From Balanoglossus misakiensis (taxonomy: Eukaryota; Hemichordata), in NCBI GenBank assembly GCA_040954595.2, contig CM082585.2:7564001-7628000 (forward strand): a DNA stretch of 64,000 bases. Reading direction: 5' to 3'. A model generated the notes under the pieces. The model was not told the origin of the DNA. It did no database searches and worked only from the letters and a program-made list of their open reading frames with translations. Shown here one piece after another: positions 12,401 through 24,500 of this stretch. The position numbers and the translations under genes are program-made. Every line of letters starts with the position of its first letter. Positions within the stretch are counted from its first letter, which is position 1.

Positions 12401-15400
12401 TCCCAAAATGATAACTGTCGGTAGAAAGTTAAAGACCAGTCTTTTCTTGCTGTCTACTTTTAACCCTTGGTGCTGTGAAACTATGGCATGAGACCTTTAC
12501 TGTCATGAAGTTCACAGTGGCTACTTACGCTAACATCTTCATGAAATATTTGACGGTGGTGTGGGATTTGTGTGAAATGTTTGCAAAGCTGTAGTTGGCC
12601 TGCATGAGTCCGCACGCAATGAGGCTACATGGAGGAAAAAAACAAACAGAAATGGAATCAAAAATAGAATTTCTGTTTGCTCTGGTTTACGGTTACGTTA
12701 GGAAGTAGGTCTTGCTGTTTTTCTCGAACGACAGTAGGTCTCCAAGGTTTGACAGTTGGCGGAGAAGGAAAACATTTAACTCTGTGAAAACAAAGAAACT
12801 GATTCGTATAAACATTTCAAAAATCTTGTATATGTATTACTGAACTTCTGTTTATGAGTGATGAATTCATTATCGACACCACTGCCTATACCATAGAGGG
12901 CGCTCTATTTGAGCAAAATAAGTGACCAGACCTTTTCTGAATCATTCTCGCTGAATGCCAAAAGAAGGATTTGTCAGAGCATGAGAAATGAGAGTATTGA
13001 TTCTTGCCAAAATTTTAGGTTCGGGGGAGAAATGGTTGAAATATACTCACGCGATGATTCCTGAAAATTCAAACAATTCGGCAAGCAGATAGGACAGGTA
13101 GGCAACACCGATGATGGCCAATGGTTCAACAACTGTGGATGCCAAAAAAGTACGATAATGCATCAAAAGTCTCGAAAATCAAAGTCGTAAATCTTTTCTT
13201 GTATATCACTCAAGGCAACTAAAGATTGTGCTCTAAAATTAAGCAAATATTGGTCCAAGCAAAATTTGGAATGAGACTGCAACATGCCAATGAATATATC
13301 AACATGGATGATCTCATGACCAAACTCACTGTGTGACATCTCATAATTTATTCAATGTCACAAGGACCTTTGTATACTCACCACGCACATGCGTTGTAAA
13401 CTTCGTAATCAGAGCCGTGATTATACCACAGACAATGCCAATAGTTACACTACCCAGGGTGACAACTATAAAAGCCAGTATGCCAAGACCAATCTGAAAT
13501 GTAAAAAAAAAATTTTTACTGGTATATATCTGGAGATGAGACAGGGATAAGGATGAAGAGGGATGAGAACGAGAAGAGATGAGATGATGTCATTACCTGT
13601 GACCCAGGCACACTTGGCATGCCGAGGAACGCCACCATCATTCTGTACAGCACCACAGTCACAGCATCTGCAAGCGTACAACACGTCAATTTTACTGATC
13701 ACCCCTTGCCAATATGTCAACAGAGGGTGAATCTCCCCCATTATCTGGATGAAACACTGGTTAACTATCAACTCGTTCATTTACTGGTAATTAACAAACC
13801 GAATCCTTGCATAAGTAGATTTCTGGTTCATGATTGGTTGCAATTTTACACAGGTGCACATCCCTGACCAATCAGAGTCAATCGATCTGGCAGGAGGGAG
13901 AGAGAGAGCCCACTCACCATTGAGGAGAGACTCGCCGAACACCAGAAAGTACAGCACCTGGTTGACGTGGATTTCTTGGAAGATGGCCAGGACGGCCACC
14001 GGGTCGACAGCGACGATCAGCGCGCTGAAGGTCAGACATTCTACCAGAGAAAGGGAAATGGAACCTCCGAGAAGTCCGGCCTCGGATATACCATATAACG
14101 ACGGACCTGTAAAAAAACAAAGTAAGACGTTTCATACCTCACTTGAGGGCGCTCCCCCACAATCCCCAAACACGTGCATTGAAAACCAACATTCAGAAAA
14201 AACACATTGAAAAGTAAATTTATGAAACAAGCGTAAAGTGTCAGATTCAATTTGCTTGAGAAAAAGGATACGTACCAATTAGAAAGCAGCTGATAATCGT
14301 GCCCTGCAAAGAAACAAGCCCACCAGGTAAGAAAGTTTTATTGAATTTTTTTAGGGGGTTACAAAATGTACATGAAAAACATGAAAAACCATTAAAGAAC
14401 ATAGTAAGGACCAGAGAACTCACCACTACGGCATAAACCAGTATGGTTCCAAAATTATTGAAAAATGTCCTATCATGAAGTGAATATGCAGACTCCAGTA
14501 CAGACCTGCCAAACATGACAGATAAAAAAAATGAGCAACATTTTTACTCCCCGAGCTTTGTATAATTAAATTAGATGAGATTGACATTATACTGTCTTAA
14601 AGTTAAATATTGGAGAAAAGACCTCACATGATTCGGTAAAGTTGTACTTACGGAGGTAGGAGGAACAGAAAAAATGTTCTTGAGGAAAAAACAAGAATGT
14701 TTTCACTTCCAACAGCACTGAAATGAAAACAAACCCACAGAAACAGAAATTTAGCATCACGTTATAATTTCTGAAATAACGAAAAATATGACCGCTTTAA
14801 AACATTCCCTTTCAGAAATCATCCGAAATGTTCTGAAGAAAAAGATGCTTGCTTCCAGTTACTAGACCTCCACACAGGACCACACACACCACTCATAGTA
14901 CCCAGTACATTGCATACTCACTATGCAATAAGACCAACAAGTGTTCCCAGCACGATCAACAGGCAAGACTCTGGGAATATCGAGGACAATACTCCAGCAT
15001 GATGGAACCCTGGGAGACAAAAAAAGAAAAGAAAAGGAAACCCTTTGAAATTAATTCACTGTGAGTAATGATACTAAATGATATAGTTATAACCCTTTCA
15101 ACAACATAATCAAAATGTTGTCATTTTTTTTCACAAAATTAACCTAATAACTTTTACTACATTTTTTCCACAATTTTGATCAAGACCTGCAGACAATGGA
15201 AAAGTATGTCCTCTTTGTCTTCAATTTAGGGGGAAAATGGGTAAAAATTTGCTAAAAGGAGAAAAATGTTGAGGTAAATACAGACCTATCTTGGCAACAG
15301 CGGCGATCAAAACAAAAAGGGTAATGACGAGGGGCCCTCTGACGTAATCGATGTTCCACTCTGCCAAGACAACACCCTCATGCTCTCCTTCCTCTTCATG

Positions 15401-15553
15401 TTCTTTTCCGCCGTCGGTTTCATTGCCTCCGTGATGAACTTGAGTGGCATTGCCAACTTCGTAAGTTTCCGCGTCCTCTGAAGCTGTGACTACAGCAATG
15501 GAGAAGAGGGTGGCAGCGATCAAAATGAGGGGCAATTTGGCAGCTTGTTGCAT
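9436..15553 (-). CDS. SLC9A: Plasma-membrane-type Na+/H+ exchanger (SLC9A/NHE family)
   Basis: Nineteen exons (15286-15553, 14922-15009, 14652-14717, 14424-14505, 14276-14303, 13918-14106, 13597-13667, 13382-13493, 13051-13132, 12529-12624, 12244-12365, 11897-11973, 11516-11644, 11027-11116, 10777-10842, 10455-10561, 10221-10348, 10013-10095, 9436-9852) join in frame to 766 aa. The start is the ATG at 15553, which opens a predicted signal peptide. An acidic, His-rich loop with an N-glycosylation site follows. Exchanger signatures include FPESCLLIVLGTLVG, LLPP, VDPVAVLAIF, FGESLLNDAVTVVLY (the acidic ND pair of the ion site), HKSHTTVKYFMKM and GYGGLRGAV. The cytosolic tail has the NHE-type FEEM and LLRKNPSQR segments, then an acidic Gly/Gln/Asp-rich end. 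The known family role is electroneutral exchange of Na+ for H+ at the plasma membrane. Signal peptide and tail suggest the NHE1-5 clade, perhaps nearest NHE2/3/5; the subtype is uncertain. Confidence 0.92.
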
Positions 15554-18546
15554 TTTTCGGTGGGGTGGGGTGGGGTAGGAGGTGCGGGCAGTGGGAAGTA
15601 GCAGATATTCCGATGTTGAAGTCACGTTGCTTTATATCACAGTGTGGTAATGACCATGTCTGGAAAAAAACACACAAAAAGCATTAAAAACAACACTTTG
15701 CAAATTGAAACTAAATTTATACAGTGCCTAAGATAAAATGGAAATCATTTTCCAGTTGCCCCCCCCCCAAGAAATCAATTGGTTCTCCCCTTAATGCATA
15801 TCAGTCGAATCGAAACACATGTGGTTGAGTGAAAATACATTAAAAATTATTTAACATCTCATGTGTCCAAATTTAATGGCCAGTGGCATAAGGATATGAC
15901 CAGATGGTCAGCAGGCATATCTGGTCATTTAATATTTTAAAGTTTCATACAATTTCTAAATGAGTGAAATGCGTATGCTGTCTATATTTCAAAATGAAAT
16001 TGAATGATTTCCTAATTACTATTTAGCAATATTGTTAAAAATATTGAGGCTCTAATATTACTATGTGTCTGATCAATTATCTGTGTAATTTTGATGTGTT
16101 CATTATGTTTTGATTACCCCATTTGCAGACATTGTCATTCAGAATCACGTCGAGCCTGCAGGTCTTCATAAAATTACCCAATGAATCAAACACACATTTT
16201 GGCTTGTCAGTGTTGTTTATCACCGACAATCAGCCAGGTGGGTGTATGAATAACAAAGAAGGGGGCACTAAAAGTGATTCCTGCATCACATCCCAGAAGA
16301 CTGTGATTAAGATCCCTATGTGATGACAGGAAACCGCACCCAAAAATGATAAAATATAGGAGAATTAAAATGCTGACCCCTTTACATACTAAAACAAGAT
16401 GGCCATTAACATTTTCACCCTCTTTCCTGTATAGAGGTCCAACTTAACAATAAAACAGGATAATATACATGAAATAGATTTGCTAATAGGCAAAAAAAGT
16501 ATGACTCGGCATTTATTAGTTCATTTCAATATATTTAATATATATTAATACATCAATGTGTCATTTGCTTATATACGGTAAAAAATTCATCGGTTTCATA
16601 TTTTTTTATACCTGCAATTTTAGAAGTAATTTTGCCACACATGGGTTAAGTGCATGTGGGATGGGTGATATTTGTCCCATACATCATACATGTGTCAACC
16701 CAAATACATGTACTTTGGAAGATGAGATTTCATGTTACAATGCACATCTATTGAAATGATCGCTCCATAATGCATGAAGGCTTTTGTCATAGTTCAATGG
16801 TTATTGTCGTAGCTTCACATAATTACGAGTAGTACTACAATAACAACAATTACATGTACATTGAGTCTTGACAGGGATCGCTGCATGCAAAAGAATGAAT
16901 GTAGACTGTAGACAGACTATCAAGCTCAAGTCCGTGCATGCAAGCATAAAAGGGGGCGATCGATCGCAAGACATAGCATGGTCGATCCAAATTCTGCAAA
17001 ATACAAATGTACCCGGGCAATGAAATACTGTACTGACAACGATTGCACTAAGTAAAAGTGGGCGTGTACGTAGTGGTTTGTTATTAGCGATGTTGCAGTC
17101 TATAATTTCCTCTGACAATCTTCGATGGTGACATCGATCGATCTTCGATGTACATCACACTCGTGACTACGCCGTTGCCTTGGTGAGCTGTGAAACAAAA
17201 ATCTGCATTCAGGATCAGTGTAATAGACAGACTTACCAACTTTCCTGGCAAATCGGCACAACGCTGTGCTCGTATGCATATGTATGCACTGATTGGAATA
17301 ACAAGACAGCGGCTTGTTCATCTGTTCATCATTTAAATTTCGTGTCGTGTCAAAGGTCAAACTCCAACTCCCTCGCGTATACTCTCGCGAGATGTTGTGA
17401 AATGTAACCAGACCCAAAATGGCGCTATGAGTGGTTTATTTGAAACCGTTTTTCGACGTATGTTTGAAGATATTGAAGTAATGCAATGCAAGAAACCGTA
17501 ACCCTGGTGGACAGCTATAGCCAGAACACTACTCGAGCCACTGGCAAGACGTTGGTAACATTCATTACGTAAGTGACCTGTAGCAGACGACAGTAACCAC
17601 GGCAGCGACTGTGACGCTCTGCTGGCGAGCTCGACTTCTCATGTACTTTTGTAAACAAACTCTGGTACTTTCCACGTGTCGCGTGTTATAATACTCAACA
17701 TTGGAATTCGGAGCTGGGCGTTCCCTTGAGAAAACCAGGTGGCGGTTCCTGGTTTCTAAGGGTTGTCGGGAGCGATGACAATTGACCAGAAAGCGACGAA
17801 GACGTGGCGGAGTGTGCGGTCGACACCAGTGTTAATTTTGTTGGGCAGCAACTTGAGCAAGACTCGACGCGAATGTATGGCATGGCTTTATAACATCATC
17901 GACAGTCACAGGTTTTGATGATATGACGACGGAAGCAAGTACGGAGTACACATTTTTACTGATGCCAAATTTGAGTTTTCACGTGCATCGTTGTTTGTGT
18001 CCAATTTCTTTTGCCTCGGCTGCAGTAGTACATATGTTAGTGTACATTTGTAATATACATTAGTTACAACCTTTATCAGTTTGTGCATATAATGATATAC
18101 TGATGAAACACGTCATTAGTTTATTCAGTGGCCGTGGTGTAGCAAACGTGTAATGTACGACACTTGTGATTGGTAAAAAATTTTCACTTTAGTAATTCTC
18201 TTTAGAGAATTCAGAATAGATGTCTATTATTATGTTTTGCCAAGTATGATACAATATTGTACAGTGTCATGTTTTTTTATTGGTTCATGCAGTTTCAAAA
18301 TGAGGTCAGGTGTTTATAACTGATGACCAAGTTACTTGACGTGCCTTGAGCAAAGCAATAAAACTAGTCAACGCGGACCAATAAAAGTTGGTAGCCAGAA
18401 ATTTCAAACATACTAAAGTTGTTTTAAACAACAGTGTTTTTTTCTGCATGTGGCAGTACATTTCATTGTAGATTTTGAATACTTTGTCGAGTTATATTGT
18501 GATTTGTTTGTATATGTGAAGTCATATGCGTTTGAACATTTGAAGT
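15554..18546. other. Divergent intergenic region between SLC9A and TMTC4
   Basis: The region holds no convincing coding exon. A minus-strand acceptor-like tract at about 15661-15670 could border a 5' UTR exon of SLC9A. Parts of 17100-17900 are relatively CpG-rich and could carry the divergent promoters of both genes. A 30-base repeat unit at about 15768-15796 recurs near 63417. The region around 16430-16455 has weak similarity to the piggyBac-like MITE and may be a decayed copy. Confidence 0.45.
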
Positions 18547-21500
18547 ATGCAGAACCACGGTTCTCCCAGACACCGACAGAAATCCAGAAACGGTGCTCAC
18601 GGCCACCCAACTCTGTCCAGACCTGAACCTGTCAAGCTCGGATCGACTGAATGGGATGAGGTCCTGCCGTTGCCACGGTTACCGTTCTCCTGGGCAGCCT
18701 GTCTGGTTGGATTGTTGTCTCTGGTCTGTTACTACAACAGCATCCACGGTGACTTTGTGTTCGACGATACGGAAGCCATCCTCAGCAACGATGACTTGAA
18801 ACCCGAAACCCCGTGGACGGACGTCTTTCAGAATGATTTCTGGGGCAAGAAGCTGACCAAGAAGGAAAGCCACAAATCATACAGGCCGCTGACTGTCCTG
18901 ACGTTCAGGTTAGTGCTGACAGCCATATTTTACTTATGGTCAGTCTGATTCACTTTCATGTTGACCTTCAGCTTGATCTTTGATCCTGGCAACAAGTGCT
19001 GGTGTGCGAATTTGCAATTTTAATTTTGCAAATCTGCAGACCATGTCCCCTTGTGTAAATTGTGATATAAAAGGCATATCCACACATTTCTGTCTGGAGA
19101 TTTTCCAATGGTAAAACAGATGTGAAATACCTTCTCAAATGTTTGCAAAATCAAATGCCTAAAAACTTGGAACAACGCTTCTGTCAGTAAGACGGGCGTT
19201 TCGCATCAGTGTCATAGTAAAAATAGGTCAGGAACCATAGCCACAACACACATGTTTGTTTGAATATCTAACAGTAGACTGGATAATGTCAGCCATGTTA
19301 CTTTATGTTTAGTATCAAATATATCATTCCTTATCTATGCAATGCATTAGTTTTATATATAAAGAGGATTGAGTACGTCTCACATTGAGAACTGAATATA
19401 AACAGTGCTTTAAAATAGGTGGTAGTGGTACCTGGTACCTAATGAGTCACTGAGGTCAAAAGTCACAGCCATAATGAGCATAGAATGTTAGTTCAGAAGA
19501 TAATGTTTAAGGCCAGTAGATAATGTTCAAAGCAATCATTTTGTAATTATGCCATATCAATTATTCTCGAATTGTTTGAGAATTTATCTTATTTGGCGGA
19601 TTGAAATGTGCGACTATTCTGTTCTCGTTAGCCTAAGTACAAGTAGAGATTTCTAATCTGGTATGAGAAAATATGTTATGTATTTTCAGGGTTTGTAGGT
19701 TGGCACATGTACAGTGTAATGGATGAAAAACTTACTCTTGAATAACAATTTCATTTCTGTAATGGATTATTAAGAATAATACCCTTGATGATTTTTTCTG
19801 ACACATTTTTCACTCAAAAGAGGTTGCCATGATATGAAAATATTCAGTTGAAATCTTATGATGACAGCCAATTTCTTTAGGGAGCTGTTACTTTGCTAGG
19901 CTGATAAATTTTACAGGCGCCCCGCTGTCTATATTAATAATGCAATCATCTGTACATTATTAAGAGGTAACAGCAATGTTACCATAGTTACCCAACTACT
20001 TACGTTATGTCCCCAGTTGTGACAAATAAAGTTAAGACTATATCTGCGATAAGGGAGCTATATTTATTCTGATGATAGCCATTCAGACAGTGATGTATAC
20101 ACTTGATAAGAATATTTTTAATATTATAGTTTATACACAGACAGTCATGTTAATTTTCATTCTGTGTGTTCTCTAAGTGCCTAATTATTAGTACATGCTG
20201 TGTTCGTGTTTGTGGGTAATTGGGCATGCAGTGCTTTGGGGGACAGTTTGCCAGAGTGCCGACTGACCGACTTTGTGATCCCTGAATTTGCCACATTCCT
20301 TCACAGAGCACATTAAGCCCTATCTGGCTTTTCATCCCACAATGCTGGTGGTCATTTAGTATCGGCGTAAAAGTTGGGAAATACCTGAATGACTGCACTT
20401 CACATTGTGAAGCCCGTTCTTTATGGCGCACTGGGGGTAACAATGACTCTTTGCAACACGGTGCAGTCTGTACAATAAACAGTGCCAACCTAAAAGTAGA
20501 TTCTTTCACCATTTTTTTTCACCCTAGACTTTTTGCTTTCACAAACATGTCTGTGTGCAATGCGTTTTAATAATCAAACACAAAAACCAAGGACTCCTGA
20601 TTTTTTATTTGTGCAACAAAAACTCAGCATGTTGTTGGCCGATTTTCATCTGATAGTAAAAACAGTCTCTTCAGCATTTGTTCAGGACTCTGGTTACTGT
20701 AAGGCTCTGTAAAAAAAACTGTACGTGTGTGTAGAGCTAACATGATTGATGTCCAACTGATTTTGACCTTCAGCAGTACGTGTAGAATTGTAAATTTGCT
20801 GTGGAAATTCTTTTGTTGAGAGATCACTCAAACTTGACTCATGAACTTAGATATTTGCTGCGATTTTATAACAAAGATATATCCCATTGGATGGATGATA
20901 TTTTTAGCCTGAATTAGAATATAGCTGTTAAAAATATTTGTCCCAGGGCTAGATGACACATATGGCATATCAAAAAATCTTATTACCACATGTTGTGCGA
21001 ATTCATCGGCTATTTGTTATGTTGATGCCACCTTTGGCTAGAAAAGAAAAGTAAATTTTGCAAGAACCATCTGCCACAAAATGACTGGTTTTATCAAATG
21101 AATCGCTCAAAGGTTTAACTGAGAAAATTGAGTTTAAATAAACCTAATTCATGAGATTTCTGTGAAGTGAAGGGTTGGGGGTTCATATGGAAAGAGGATG
21201 TAAAGCACTGCATTGTGGGTGTTGTGGCTATAGGCTCTAGTCTGTGACTCTGGAATCATGGGTAAGGGTCTGTTGTTTCTACAGTGTGATTTTGATGCTA
21301 GACCAAACTGGTCAATCACTATGGAACAGTGAAATAATATCAAGACAATATTTATGCATGGCGGGATTTTCCTGCTTGTAGTTTCAGACAAATACAGGCT
21401 ACATGTTTATGTAACATTGCATAATTATGTGTGGTTGACACTGAGTCTGTGAGACTTGCTGACCTATAAAACCACACAGGAAACCTGTTGAAGATATGTG

Positions 21501-24500
21501 AAATTAATTTTCCAGTCCTGGATGTGAAACCTGTAATAAAACATATGGTTGACGGAATACGCATATAATAAATTTCTTGTTTGGTGACCTTGGGTCAGCT
21601 TCAACATTGTTGAAAACTTTTGCATGACTTGTAAATTTACCAGACTTTCACATGTTGTTTCGATCACATGAAAGTTTTGTCAAGGATGGACTGTGTGTCA
21701 CCGATCACTATAAGTTATAGGTTGTAGCCATAAATACATGTATGCAAGTTGTGAAACACAAGTACTAAATCAAGCTTTTAAGTTCCAAGTTCCACAAAGA
21801 ATAAGTTTCTGATTTAATCATTTTACCCATAATAAATTTGTAATACTAGTAGTATAAATGAATTGAAAAGCTACATTTAAGATGCTAAGATTTGATAAAA
21901 TTATACTTTGATTTTTTTAAGAGAGATCCATGTACTAAAAGCAGACATAACAAAAGTAACTTCAGTGTAAATGAATTTTATATGGACCACTATAATGAAT
22001 TTTTTAATAGCCAGTAATTCTGTCAATGACAGCTAAATGTATTGCACAGTTCAGTGTTGTATCGTCTTTTATCTTTTGCCTCTTAAGAAATAAATGTCGT
22101 AGATAAGGAATGTTCTGTATGGAGAACACATGGCGAGTCTTAAACACTGATCCAATGAAGATGATAGAAATCGTTCCCATACCACACATTTATCCCCTTC
22201 ATGTACTTGGTTAACCCATAATCCATAAAATATCCCAAGCACGCCAGTCAGTTGCAGAGATCAGAGGTTGAGTTTGAGAGACCGTAAGATGCAGCCAGCT
22301 GTTTAATTAGGCGCTGGATTCTTCGAGGATGGCTCGATCCGTCGTAATAGATGACTGGGAAAAAATTGTATCATAGAAGCGACGTCCAGATATGATACTG
22401 TAATGATAAATGACATTTCCTACTTAGTCGTCAAGCAGGGAATAATTCAGTGACTTCATTATTGCAGCTGGATTTTGAACTTTTAGGTCAATCTTGACGG
22501 GTTGTAATGTTATGCTAGCAGCGTACAAAGACATAACTTATTCAAGCTATATGCCAGACTTTTAATACTAAAAGTGAAACAAAACAAGTTATAGGCTATA
22601 ATAACTAAGTCAGATTTATTATAATACCCAGTGCAGTGTTGACACCTAGACAAAATATTTAGCAAGTTTTGTCTTGGTTTATATATGATCATCACATTTA
22701 AAACACAACTTGCTAAAACCAACGCTGAAATCACATGTACACTTGTGTCTATTTTTTTTTTCCAGATTGAACTATTGGGTGAGTGGTGGGTACCATCCAA
22801 TGAGCTTCCATCTCACCAATGTGGTCCTGCACTGTCTGGTCAGCGTGTTGTTCATGTCCATGTTCTCCGTGCTGTTCCGCGAAGTCAACAGCGAGAGTCG
22901 GGAAGAGGAATGTTTTCCGGCAGCCAGAGCGAGCCTGCTGTCTGGATTGCTGTTTGCCATTCATCCGATACACACAGAAAGTGTAAGTAAGCATGTGTTG
23001 CATCTGCATACGCACAATCAGCAATGATACTTATGACAGTTGAATTTGAGTCTGAACTATAATTCAGTTATCAACAATAATATACAGTAGCACTAGACAC
23101 ACATTCGTACTTTGTTGACAAGCTGAATATGTAGCATTCTAGAAGAAGAACAAGAAGTTGTAGTTGTTAGTGTTACACATACCAGAATTGTCAGATAATC
23201 ATTGTTCTACATTTTCTCTCGCAATATATTTTCAGGTTGCTGGTGTAGTTGGCAGAGCTGATCTGTTATGTGCCTTATTCTTTTTCCTTTCATTTATGCT
23301 GTATACGAAAGCCTGCAACAAAGGTAATTCTTCCAGACTGCATATAAATATTAATCACAATCCGTGTAAGATCTGACTTTTTATCTGTGTGAGATCTACT
23401 ATATTTCACTTAAAGTTCCGTGACTTCAACAGAATCAACTGTGATCAAGGTCATTTGCAATATTATCATTTGCATGCTGGGATGATTACCATAGTTGTCC
23501 GTTTCTAAAATTATTGCTACAACAGCTGTTTCTGCAAGACGAGTAAAAATAGTTCCACACCAGAGTCCTAGGGCTATTTCTTTGCTGACCATATTCTCGT
23601 AAAAACATTTGTGTTTTGCCATATGTTTTGTTAAGAAGAGTGAAAAAATACCAATTATATTATACCAGTATATTGATGGTGTAAATCACGCTATTTGATT
23701 GGTCGAGACACGACACGTGACCGTGATATATTAGCCATATACCACAGTCATATAGCATAGTCAAAGAAAATGCCTTTTTAAAATGTTTTATGCAAAGTTT
23801 CAATATACTGGCATAATATAATAGCAATAAAACACCCCAGCCATGGTATATCACTCGATTTTGACCAGTTCAACTCCATATACGCACTCGCTATCGCTCG
23901 TGCGTATATGTCGTGAACTGGTCAAAATCTCGTGGTATACCATGGCTGGGGGTGTTTTATTGCTTAAGTATATCATGGCATATCAGATGGAATATTGCTA
24001 CAGAGAGTTCTTATTTAATATATTTCCAATTCAACAGAAAGAACATAGATAAGTGATTTTATATGTGGCACAGCAATGATCTTATACACATACTATAGGT
24101 GGTGTCAGTTACATCAATCCTTCAAATAGATTATTGTCTAGATGTACCTGTACAGTTGACTACAAATTATGATTTTTTTCCCCTTTTTGCAGACATATCA
24201 TCTATGGGTTATAGACCGGTCGACTTTTCTATTCCACTAGTTTTACTGAGTGTTATCTGTTGTGCCACTGCCATGCTTTTTAAAGAACTTGGAATCACAG
24301 CAATAGTGAGTACTAGTCTGTGTGTTTTATCTGTCACTGACAGACTGGCTGACTGACTGACTGACTGAGTGAGTGACTCACTTATTAACTCACCTTCTGA
24401 CTCACATAATCACTTCAGTCAGTCAGTCAGTAATCGGGCAGGAAGGCCACTATTTAGAACACTTTAAAGCAGACTTGGCATCTAATGTTCTAAATTATGG

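Noticed and set aside
12697-12781. Possible extra SLC9A exon between exons 9 and 10
   Set aside because: It has acceptor- and donor-like borders and an open frame. However, its 85 nt would leave phase 0 into an exon that needs phase 2, and its sequence has no place in the exchanger.
20150-20512. 120-codon minus-strand frame in TMTC4 intron 1
   Set aside because: No recognisable domain, no splice partner, and a composition like ordinary intron. Possibly repeat-derived.
24353-24430. Inverted GACT/AGTC runs after a TMTC4 exon
   Set aside because: Low-complexity tetranucleotide repeats that pair by chance; there is no element structure.
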